Below the pieces are notes generated by a model. It saw nothing but the letters and a program-made list of their open reading frames with translations. It was not told where the DNA came from and searched no databases. The position numbers and the translations under genes were made by a program. This document shows, piece by piece, positions 36,294 to 43,835 of a stretch of DNA of 64,000 nt. Source of the stretch: Blastopirellula marina (GTDB lineage Bacteria > Planctomycetota > Planctomycetia > Pirellulales > Pirellulaceae); NCBI RefSeq assembly GCF_002967765.1, contig NZ_PUHY01000004.1, positions 124,001-188,000 of the forward strand, written 5' to 3'. Position 1 is the first letter of the stretch. Every line of letters begins with the position of its first letter.

Positions 36294-36917
36294 GTGAAAA
36301 TCACCGAAGTCCGCATCAAACTGATGGAAGATTCCAGCGATCGGTTGCGGGGGTTCTGCTCCATCACCTTCGACGATGCATTCGTCATACGCGACCTGAA
36401 GATCATCGAGGGCGCGAACGGGCCGTTCGTGGCCATGCCAAGTCGGAAGTTGACCGGCCATTGTCCGAACTGCGGCTGTAAGAACCACTTACGCGCCGGA
36501 TATTGTAACCAGTGCGGAATGAAGCTAAAGCAGCCTCACGTCGAACGGGGCAGCGATCAACGAGCGAAGTTGTACGCCGATATTGCTCATCCGATCAATT
36601 CGGAGTGTCGCGAACAGATTCAAACGCGTGTGATCGACGAGTACCACAACGAGATCGAGGAAGCGAAACGTCCCGGGTATCGCTCGAAATATGACGACTA
36701 CTTCACCGATGCAGGTGAAGACTACGAGCACGACGACGACCACGATTCTAACTCGTCCAACAAGGATTCCATGCGACAGGAGACGACGTCGGAATCGATC
36801 GAACGCAGCGAGGACTCGTCAAAACTCAAGGGACCGCATAGCCGTTCGGCGGATGCATCCATTCATTCCGATGCGTCTCGCCCTCGAAAGTTCGGGGAAG
36901 GGATCTTCGACGACTGA
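36294..36917 (+). CDS. spoVG: SpoVG-family regulator with inserted zinc ribbon and acidic tail
   Basis: 207 aa, GTG start at 36294 with GGAG nine bases ahead. The core [13 protein letters not shown] and [20 protein letters not shown] is SpoVG. SpoVG normally continues straight to [15 protein letters not shown]; here a zinc ribbon [19 protein letters not shown] (C57, C60, C71, C74) sits in between, just after the strand part. After the terminal helix comes an acidic, disordered tail ([12 protein letters not shown] and beyond). SpoVG proteins bind DNA or RNA and regulate cell division and stress genes. The added ribbon may give extra nucleic-acid or protein binding. Located in the same operon as ispE. 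Confidence 0.9.
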   Translation: MKITEVRIKLMEDSSDRLRGFCSITFDDAFVIRDLKIIEGANGPFVAMPSRKLTGHCPNCGCKNHLRAGYCNQCGMKLKQPHVERGSDQRAKLYADIAHPINSECREQIQTRVIDEYHNEIEEAKRPGYRSKYDDYFTDAGEDYEHDDDHDSNSSNKDSMRQETTSESIERSEDSSKLKGPHSRSADASIHSDASRPRKFGEGIFDD

Positions 36918-37274
36918 CCCCTCGCAAAGGTATTCTTTCGCCCTCACTCAAACCGTCTTAGAATGTCGGTTAACTCTCACTGCTAGAACATTTTTGCTAG
37001 TCGACAAAATTGCCCCAGAGTGACTTGGCAACATGGAGAGCTGACGAAGGACTCGAAATACTCGGAATTGGCTGATTTCATGGACGGAAATTGATTTCCA
37101 GATGGGGAATCAAACCACTTCTTTATCCATCTAATCGGCGCAATTCGATTAATCCGGGATTGCGTTTTCTTTCTTCGAGCTACCCTCGGTTATCCCACTG
37201 TTCTCTGTGGCAAATCTCGCCGATAACCCGCAACGCTAGCACCCACATATCACCGTCCAACAAGGCTGAATGAG
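36918..37274. other. Intergenic region before fumC
   Basis: 357 bases between two plus-strand genes. The end of the spoVG gene has no strong hairpin with T run. The fumC promoter likely lies in the AT-richer part near 37070-37200, but I could not define a -35/-10 pair. No small gene is supported. Confidence 0.45.
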
Positions 37275-38699
37275 ATGTCCGAATTCCGAATTGAAAAAGA
37301 CTCGATGGGGGAAGTTAAGGTCCCTGCTAACGCCTACTACAGCGCCCAAACGCAGCGGGCGGTCGAGAACTTTCCAATTAGTGGTTGGACATTGCCGCCG
37401 GCCCTGATTCATGCGATGGGGTGGGTGAAATATGCCTGTGCGATCGCCAATCGGGATCTCGGTAAATTGACCGGCACTGGTAAGAATCCGCTGAAAGACG
37501 AGCAGGTCGAAGCGCTGTTGGCGGCTTGCGTGGAAGTGCGCGAAGGAAAGCTCGATGGCGAGTTCCCCATCGACATCTTTCAGACTGGTAGCGGCACTTC
37601 GAGCAACATGAACGTCAACGAAGTGATCAGCAATCGAGCGATCGAGATTATGGGAGGCGATCGATTGGCCGTTGCCAAACCGATCCATCCGAACGATCAC
37701 GTCAACATGGGACAAAGTACTAACGACACGTTCCCCACGTCGATCCACGTGGCTGTGGCGATGCAGATCAAATCGAATTTGATTCCTGCGCTGGAGAAGT
37801 TGCACGACTCGCTCGACGAGAAAGCCAAGGCTTGGGACAAGATCATTAAGATCGGTCGCACTCACCTGATGGACGCTACGCCGCTGCGGCTTGGTCAGGA
37901 ATTCAGCGGGTTTGCTCGCCAGATTGAGCTCTCGGTCAAGCGAGCCAAGATTGCTCTGGATGCCGTCTTGGAACTTCCCGTTGGTGGTACCGCGGTCGGC
38001 ACCGGCATCAATACGCACCCGCAATTCTCAGAAAAGGTTTGTGCCGCGCTCGCTGAGGGTTTGGACATTCCGTTCATCGAAGCCGTGAATCACTTTGAAG
38101 CGGCCGCAAATCGTGATGGTCTGGTGCAGTGCCATAGCGAACTGAAGTCGATTGCGACGACCCTTTTCAACCTTTCCAACAATATCCGTTGGTTGGGTAG
38201 CGGCCCACGTTGTGGCTTCTACGAAGTGGCATTGCCAACGCGTCAGCCAGGTAGCAGTATCATGCCGGGCAAGGTCAATCCCGTGATGAGCGAAAGCATG
38301 ATGCAAGCCACCGCCAAAGTCATCGGCAACGATGGCTGTATCGCACTTTCCGGTGCCGCAGGGGGCAACTTCCAACTCAACATCATGATGCCGATCATGG
38401 GACACACCGTTCTCGAAAGCATCCACCTGCTGGCCAATTCGTGCGATGCGTTCGTCGAATTCTGTGTCGCTGAAATGGAAGCCAATGAAGACAAGTGCAA
38501 CGCGGCGGTCGAGCAAAGCTTGTCAATGTGCACCAGCCTTAACCCGCTGATTGGCTACGATAAAGCGGCGAAAATGGCCAAAGAAGCATTTGCTAGCGGA
38601 AAAACTATTCGCGAACTTGCCGAAGAACAGGGAGAAATTGACCCAGCAGCCCTAGAAGATGCACTCGACCCCTGGAAGATGACCTATCCTCACGAATAG
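37275..38699 (+). CDS. fumC: Class II fumarate hydratase
   Basis: 474 aa. It has the fumarase/aspartase signature GSSIMPGKVNP, the substrate-site block HPNDHVNMGQSTNDTFPTS and the conserved GRTHLMDATPLRLGQEF. FumC interconverts fumarate and malate in the citric acid cycle; together with the sdhCAB genes in the same window it covers two adjacent cycle steps, though the genes are not in one operon. Class II enzymes are homotetramers without an iron-sulfur cluster. Length is typical (about 460-470). A close alternative, aspartase, is less likely because the motifs follow FumC. Confidence 0.96.
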   Translation: MSEFRIEKDSMGEVKVPANAYYSAQTQRAVENFPISGWTLPPALIHAMGWVKYACAIANRDLGKLTGTGKNPLKDEQVEALLAACVEVREGKLDGEFPIDIFQTGSGTSSNMNVNEVISNRAIEIMGGDRLAVAKPIHPNDHVNMGQSTNDTFPTSIHVAVAMQIKSNLIPALEKLHDSLDEKAKAWDKIIKIGRTHLMDATPLRLGQEFSGFARQIELSVKRAKIALDAVLELPVGGTAVGTGINTHPQFSEKVCAALAEGLDIPFIEAVNHFEAAANRDGLVQCHSELKSIATTLFNLSNNIRWLGSGPRCGFYEVALPTRQPGSSIMPGKVNPVMSESMMQATAKVIGNDGCIALSGAAGGNFQLNIMMPIMGHTVLESIHLLANSCDAFVEFCVAEMEANEDKCNAAVEQSLSMCTSLNPLIGYDKAAKMAKEAFASGKTIRELAEEQGEIDPAALEDALDPWKMTYPHE

Positions 38700-38796
38700 G
38701 CAGAAAGAGTATTTCATCTTGGTGGTTACAAACGCTATTTGCTACGCTGATAGATGGCCAGCAGATTTTTAATGCGTAGCCATGGGAGTCAGATGG

Positions 38797-39528
38797 ATGA
38801 AACCCCCAATCATCTCACCGTTTATTTTACTTTTGGTCGTCGCCACACCGTCGGCCTTCGCAGCGGAACAGGAAGCCGTATCGGAATCGAAGACCGAGAT
38901 GGTCTCGAAGGTCGAAACGGAACCGAAGGTCGCCGAGCCTAAATCGTATGACGAAATGGGCTTCGAGGAACTTCAGTCGCTGATCGCGAAGCTCGAAGAC
39001 GAGTTGAAGGATCAATCGAGCCTGGGAAGCGGAGGCGCCATCACAGAAGATCGCGTGCGCGAACAGCAACACGCGAACGAGTTACGTGAAAAGCTCTTCA
39101 AGGCAAACACAGCCCTCCGAAAAAAGGGTGCTGAGATTCGCCAAGCGGAACGTGACAAGTGGATGGGCCACCTTTCCGAAGTTACCACTCGGCTTGATGA
39201 GATGAAGCGGGAACGTTTCGGAATTCTCGACAAGTTTTATCACGTCACTCGGGCGAAATACGACAACGGCACCGTCGGAATCGACGTCGCATTAAATGCT
39301 GAGTCTGAACTAGCCGATGCTGAGTTCGATCTTCAAGGACGCGAATCGCTGAAGACCCGCATGATTCGACTTCGAGAATGGCAAGAAAGCCTGGAATCGT
39401 CGATGAAAAGCGACGGTACTTTGGAAGAGGACTTGATGAAGGTCAAAGTACGATTTCTGAAGACCTATATCGAGTACCTCAAGGGAACGGAAGAGAACTA
39501 TCGCGAGATCCTCCGTCGCTATCAGTAA
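38797..39528 (+). CDS. Secreted coiled-coil protein, unknown function
   Basis: 243 aa from the ATG at 38797, which opens a signal peptide (MKPPIISPFILLLVVATPSAFA-AE) and has GGGAG before it; an ATG at 38782 is in frame. The mature part is a long, charged helical protein: EELQSLIAKLEDELKDQ, then HANELREKLFKANTALRKKG and a second section YDNGTVGIDVALNAESELADAE. The YxxGxxxxxxxLxAExELAxAExxL pattern recalls the repeat of TolC-like outer membrane factor proteins, but the length is too short and no beta barrel is present. The following gene shares this pattern, so the two are likely paralogues. A perfect hairpin terminator follows the stop. Confidence 0.78.
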   Translation: MKPPIISPFILLLVVATPSAFAAEQEAVSESKTEMVSKVETEPKVAEPKSYDEMGFEELQSLIAKLEDELKDQSSLGSGGAITEDRVREQQHANELREKLFKANTALRKKGAEIRQAERDKWMGHLSEVTTRLDEMKRERFGILDKFYHVTRAKYDNGTVGIDVALNAESELADAEFDLQGRESLKTRMIRLREWQESLESSMKSDGTLEEDLMKVKVRFLKTYIEYLKGTEENYREILRRYQ

Positions 39529-39562
39529 CGAATACTGGGAAAAACACCCCTTTGGTGGTAGA

Positions 39563-39595
39563 ATAGCCCCGTTGAATGACGGGGCTATTTTCGTT
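39563..39595 (+). terminator. Rho-independent terminator
   Basis: ATAGCCCCG (39563-39571) pairs perfectly with CGGGGCTAT (39580-39588) around an 8-base loop, followed by a T-rich run. It ends the transcript of the secreted coiled-coil gene. Confidence 0.8.
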
Positions 39596-39622
39596 CTTGG
39601 CTTGAGGTGGGGCTTGTAGGTA

Positions 39623-40069
39623 ATGCACGCGAAGAACCGCACGTTGGTTGCTTTGATGATTGTTTTTGCTGTGAGTTTCTATGCCTTCGCTCAAGAAAAA
39701 CAGGATGCTAAGGCGCAGGACGTTCCCTCAGCCGAAGTGCTGAGCAAACTCGACGCGTTGCTTCAAGAACGTCGCGAAACCTTGTCGTTGGCTCACCAAG
39801 CGACCATGCAGCGTTATCAAGCCGGACTTTGTCTGGTGCACGAAGTGTTGGAAGCGGAGGCCGAATTAGCCAACGCCGAGTTGGAACTTGTCTCGAACAT
39901 CACCGCTCGCCAGGTGATTCATGAACGACGCATAAAAGCATTGCGACAACTCGAGAAAAGCGTAGCGAAACGCGTTGAATCTGGCACAGGCGAGGTAAGT
40001 CAGCTTTATCAAGCGAAGGCGGCCCGACTACAAGCCGAGATCGATATGCTCCGCGACACGAAGAATTGA
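39623..40069 (+). CDS. Small secreted coiled-coil protein, paralogue of its neighbour
   Basis: 148 aa with a signal peptide ending FYAFA-QE. The mature part is helical: EVLSKLDALLQERRETLSL, then YQAGLCLVHEVLEAEAELAN, which matches YDNGTVGIDVALNAESELAD in the preceding gene position by position, followed by AELELVSN. The end is a long amphipathic helix (QLEKSVAKRVESG, AKAARLQAEIDM). No enzyme motif. It could be a periplasmic scaffold, a chaperone or an adaptor for an envelope complex; nothing specific can be said. A terminator lies between the two genes, so each has its own transcript. Confidence 0.78.
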   Translation: MHAKNRTLVALMIVFAVSFYAFAQEKQDAKAQDVPSAEVLSKLDALLQERRETLSLAHQATMQRYQAGLCLVHEVLEAEAELANAELELVSNITARQVIHERRIKALRQLEKSVAKRVESGTGEVSQLYQAKAARLQAEIDMLRDTKN

Positions 40070-40178
40070 AACGCCCTGTTAATCTCGAAGTTCGATTTGG
40101 CTCCCCCAGACCAATCGAACGACAGGCTATGCCCTCGAGATTTACTCCGCCCCGCCCCTAGTTCCCCATCATGTATTT

Positions 40179-41210
40179 ATGGCCATAGCACTCTTTCTTG
40201 CCCTTCATCTGCTCACATTGATTTTTTGGAGTCTGCTATGTCGCCTCGGAATTTCCCTGGCCGATGTGACCGATTTCAAGAGTTATCGAATTCCATTAGC
40301 AGCAATTGTCGCCGTGTTTGGTGCGCAGATATTAAACGCACTCTTCGTGATGCAGATGGCCAAAGCGAATATGCCACCAAACGTTGCCTCGCTTGTCGCT
40401 TGGTTTGTTCAAGCAGGCCTTTGGGGTTCGGTTTCCGTACTGGCGATTTCAAGCATCATTCGCATCCCGGTCGCGCGCTCGATCAAGGTTGCTTTGCCGA
40501 CCTTTTTAGGGCCGGCCGCTACGTTGATGTTGACGGTCTATCTCTTCAAACCGTTCGTGTTCGATGCGTTTGTTGTTCCGGCGTCTTCGATGGCACCAAC
40601 AATCCTTGGTCGGCACTTGAGCTCGGTTTGTGAAGAATGCGGAGCCCCACGTTACGGCGGTATTTCTCCAAATAGCCCCATGCCTGACGAGAATACCGAG
40701 TTCGATATGATCTGCGAGAACTTTCACGTCACAGCTTCGCCAACCCCTGACAAGCAAGTCTACTCGGGCGATCGGGTGTTGGTGTCGAAGTTTCGGAAGC
40801 CTAAGCGATGGGACCTTGTTGTCTTTAAAATTCCCTTTGAACCGGACGTGTTATTTGTTAAGCGCCTGGTCGGACTTCCCGGCGAAACGATCACGATTCA
40901 AGATGGCGCGGTTTATGCCAACGGTAAGGAACTAGTTCTCCCGCCAGCGTTGAACGGACTCTCTTACGCTGATAGTTTCGAGACGGATTGGCCAGGACAT
41001 GTTCGTTTGTGGGGAAATGTGGACAAGCCGGCCAAGTTGGGCGAGGACGAGTATTTCGTTTTAGGAGACAATACGTACAATTCCGCTGATTCCCGCGTCT
41101 GGCAAGAGCAATACGATGATGTGCATCATCCGTATGGTTTGCCCAAGGAAAACATTATCGGCGTTGTTTCGGAAATCTACTGGCCAATCTCCCGGTGGCG
41201 TTCCTTCTAG
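40179..41210 (+). CDS. lepB: Signal peptidase I with N-terminal membrane region
   Basis: 343 aa. Four membrane segments come first (about 1-22, 38-60, 68-95, 106-128). Signal peptidase I boxes then follow: VVPASSMAPTI with catalytic Ser137, FVKRLVGLPGETI with general-base Lys228, and GDNTYNSADSR. Between Ser and Lys a loop (about 145-190) carries C151-EE-C154-G, a half zinc-ribbon, with C179 nearby. The enzyme removes signal peptides from exported proteins at the outer face of the inner membrane. The extended N-terminal membrane region and the Cys loop distinguish it from the E. coli type; both occur in planctomycetes. Start ATG at 40179. Confidence 0.94.
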   Translation: MAIALFLALHLLTLIFWSLLCRLGISLADVTDFKSYRIPLAAIVAVFGAQILNALFVMQMAKANMPPNVASLVAWFVQAGLWGSVSVLAISSIIRIPVARSIKVALPTFLGPAATLMLTVYLFKPFVFDAFVVPASSMAPTILGRHLSSVCEECGAPRYGGISPNSPMPDENTEFDMICENFHVTASPTPDKQVYSGDRVLVSKFRKPKRWDLVVFKIPFEPDVLFVKRLVGLPGETITIQDGAVYANGKELVLPPALNGLSYADSFETDWPGHVRLWGNVDKPAKLGEDEYFVLGDNTYNSADSRVWQEQYDDVHHPYGLPKENIIGVVSEIYWPISRWRSF

Positions 41211-41345
41211 CGAACACCGGCTACGGATGCTATCACTCGTCCGAATCGCTCTATCCCTCTCTCGGCGAACTCGCTACATTCGCCGCCGGTTCCCGTTTGG
41301 TATCCCTGCTGGGGATTCTACATTTTCGCGACGAGATTTCTGGTC

Positions 41346-42404
41346 ATGCAGAAGACGTATCTCCAAACAGCTTTGGTCGGTTGCATCGTATTGGCAAGCG
41401 TTTCGCTTGGTTTTGCCCAGGACGTCAAGGCTTTGATCACCGAAGCTGCCAAGCTGAGCGATACTGCGAAAACCCAAGATGAACTTACCCAGATTGTCGA
41501 ACTTTGTGGGACGTCTAGTCACCTGGACCTTGCTCCCGCGCAGGTCGAATACTTCAATAACCTGGAAGCTTGGGCGCGGAACAAGCGAGGTGAGCTTTTC
41601 TCAGCGGCTTCTCTAGAAACGGACGATCCGGCAGAAATCCGTAAGTTGGAAGCAGCTGCCTTGACCGACTACACTCTGGCCGTGCAAAAGAACCCCAAGC
41701 ACTGGCAAGCCGTGCATAATCGCGGGCTCAGTTACGCGGTCTTGGGAGAAACGGAAAAAGCACTTAGTGACTTTGATACGACCTTCAAACTGAATCCGAA
41801 ATACGACACCGCTTTGTACAACAAGGCAGAAATGTTGTACGAAGTTGGAAAGTTCTCGGCCGCCCTCCAGGCCTATCAGCAAGTGCTGAAGTCCAATCCA
41901 AAGGATGTTGGGGCGATGACGGGCCAGGCGCATTGCTTCTACCGGCTGGAGAACTACGAGTCAGCCATGATCGCTTACGGTCAGGCGATTAAGTTAGCCC
42001 CGGAAAATGCCTTGGTGCTTTCCAATCGAGCCGACGCCTACAGCGACCTTGGCTACTGGAAAGAGGCCATTCTCGATTACAAGAAAGCCCTGACGCTTGC
42101 AAAAGATCTTCCACGAGCTCAGCAAGGGCTGGCGTGGATCCTGGCAACCTGTCCTGACGATACGTTCCGCAACCCGGAATTAGCGCTGCGATTTGCAAAA
42201 GCAGCCATCGCCCAAACTGAATTTGTTGACTTCCGCTTCTACGATACGTTGGCCGCCGCAGAAGCCGCGATGGGGCAGTTCGATACGGCCCAGCAGCGTG
42301 TGGGTGAAGCGATCAAGGCGGCGCCCCGCTCGGAGAAGCCGTTTCTGCAACATCGCTTGGCGCTGTACGAGAAACGTCAGCCGTATCTCGAACCGAAACG
42401 ATAG
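41346..42404 (+). CDS. Exported TPR-repeat protein
   Basis: 352 aa. Signal peptide MQKTYLQTALVGCIVLASVSLGFAQ by hydrophobic profile. TPR motifs appear in tandem from about 100 onwards: HWQAVHNRGLSYAVLGETEK, YDTALYNKAEMLYEVGKFS, DVGAMTGQAHCFYRLENYES and ALVLSNRADAYSDLGYWKE. The C-terminal part FYDTLAAAEAAMGQFDTA continues the superhelix. Such proteins are protein-binding scaffolds, probably in the periplasm. It sits between signal peptidase I (135 bases upstream) and a TlpA-like thioredoxin (55 bases downstream), all on the same strand, so they may be one operon. No direct functional link is evident. Confidence 0.9.
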   Translation: MQKTYLQTALVGCIVLASVSLGFAQDVKALITEAAKLSDTAKTQDELTQIVELCGTSSHLDLAPAQVEYFNNLEAWARNKRGELFSAASLETDDPAEIRKLEAAALTDYTLAVQKNPKHWQAVHNRGLSYAVLGETEKALSDFDTTFKLNPKYDTALYNKAEMLYEVGKFSAALQAYQQVLKSNPKDVGAMTGQAHCFYRLENYESAMIAYGQAIKLAPENALVLSNRADAYSDLGYWKEAILDYKKALTLAKDLPRAQQGLAWILATCPDDTFRNPELALRFAKAAIAQTEFVDFRFYDTLAAAEAAMGQFDTAQQRVGEAIKAAPRSEKPFLQHRLALYEKRQPYLEPKR

Positions 42405-42459
42405 GCGATTATTGAGCAATATCGCGAAGCTCTGACCGAATAGGAAGTTGATACAGCCT

Positions 42460-43200
42460 ATGGTTTTGTCGGAGTTTGCCGTGAGCCAAGATCTATACAA
42501 CAGCATCGCTCTATTCAACGCTGCCCTCCTACTTCTCGGCTTGGCGGGAGCGATGTTCTCGTTCGTCTTCATGATTCTTCGCTGGAAGACTCCTAAGCGT
42601 CGTGGTCACGTGATTCGGCTACTACTCTCGCTAGGGGGAATCGGGTTTGCGTTCGCCTTCCATTTTTTCATGCTGTTTGGAGTTTATCTGCCTGCCTTGG
42701 GAAGAGAGCAAATGGCCCTAGCCAATGCGGCTAGGGAAGAGCGATTCCGCGAGTCGACCTACGTCTTTTTGGGAGACGTTTCCCCAGAGTTTGCGTTGAC
42801 AGACATCGACGGAGAATCGTTCAGCATGACTGAAGCCAAGGGTAAGGTCGTACTGATCAACTTTTTCGCCACATGGTGCGGTCCCTGCATAACGGAACTT
42901 CCGCATGTTGAACAACTTTGGAAAAAACACAAAGCAGACGATCGTTTCTGCCTGATCGTCATCGGTCGGGAAGAGACGGACGAAAGCGTGCGAGCGTTTC
43001 GCGAAGAGCATGGTTTCACCTTTCCCATGGCCGCCGACCCGCAGCGAAGCGCTTATTCACGCTTTGCGAAGGAAGCAATTCCAAGGACAATTGTTGTTGC
43101 CCCTGACGGCAAAGTCGTCTACGCGAAAATGGGATTCACAGAGTCTGATCTGGACTCATTAGAAGAAGTACTCGACGAACAGCTTTCTGCTGCCAAATGA
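42460..43200 (+). CDS. Membrane-anchored TlpA-like thioredoxin
   Basis: 246 aa from the ATG at 42460; a TTG four codons upstream and a GTG at 42481 are also in frame. The N terminus has two membrane segments (SIALFNAALLLLGLAGAMFSF and LLLSLGGIGFAFAFHFFMLF). The periplasmic domain starts with VSPEFALTDIDGESFSM and has NFFATWCGPCITELPHVEQ, i.e. an active C140-GP-C143 pair, then IPRTIVVAPDGKVVYA with the cis-Pro. It is a TlpA/ResA-type disulfide reductase, which usually keeps apocytochrome thiols reduced or acts in oxidative folding. Cytochrome-type proteins in the window are possible clients, but that is conjecture. Confidence 0.92.
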   Translation: MVLSEFAVSQDLYNSIALFNAALLLLGLAGAMFSFVFMILRWKTPKRRGHVIRLLLSLGGIGFAFAFHFFMLFGVYLPALGREQMALANAAREERFRESTYVFLGDVSPEFALTDIDGESFSMTEAKGKVVLINFFATWCGPCITELPHVEQLWKKHKADDRFCLIVIGREETDESVRAFREEHGFTFPMAADPQRSAYSRFAKEAIPRTIVVAPDGKVVYAKMGFTESDLDSLEEVLDEQLSAAK

Positions 43201-43835
43201 TTCGGTTCCAGAGATTGACTTCCCGCGCGAACCCTCTGGCTGCCTAGGACGTCTCAAGATCAAAAGCCGCCTGGATTCATCGAGGGGGTTGTCCGCAATG
43301 ATAAAAAAACGGTGAAATTTTCGCCTTCCCCATCTGAGGGCCTTGGTATACAGTATGAGAGCAGAGTGGTTAGGGCACTTAGCCATCCCTTAACACTTCA
43401 TGGTCCCTTCTAAGGGTCGGGGAGTAACTTTTGGGAGCCACTGGCCGGTGTTAACTATTGACCAGTTAAGCCTTTACAGGGATTTTGTTCCCGCAATTGT
43501 ATGAAGACGATCCATCTTCTCATTCTTCCGACGCGACGTCCCATTGTGGTGGGACCAGGAATTTCAGCAGCCGCTTAAGCTGACGTTCCCCTCTCGACAT
43601 GTGCGCGGGCAATCCCAAGTGATCTAGCGGGAAGTGCCAAAACCAGTAAGATGCTGGATCACTATACGCAGGCTCCACGAGTCCTAACTAGGGCAAACTG
43701 GGCCCAGTGTCCGAGACGAGTCAGTAGCGGTTTACCGGATCTGTTTCCGATTAATGGTTCGCGCTTTCCCCCTTCCCAAGCGAGGGCCGAACCCTTTGCT
43801 CCCTTACACCTGTTTTTCATTTTAATCGTGACATT
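43201..43835. other. Long region upstream of the EF-G gene
   Basis: 635 bases, the longest non-coding stretch here. I saw no tRNA-like fold, no obvious riboswitch and no convincing small gene; a 64-codon frame ending over the fusA start has no ribosome site. The sequence includes several runs of A (43306-43315) and T. A promoter for fusA should be near its 3' end, but cannot be fixed by eye. Confidence 0.5.

Noticed and set aside
37236-38024. 262-codon frame antisense to fumC
   Set aside because: Reverse-frame shadow of fumC; no independent support.
43201-43835. tRNA or small RNA gene before fusA
   Set aside because: No cloverleaf-compatible stems or T-loop-like GTTCGAATC motif was seen.
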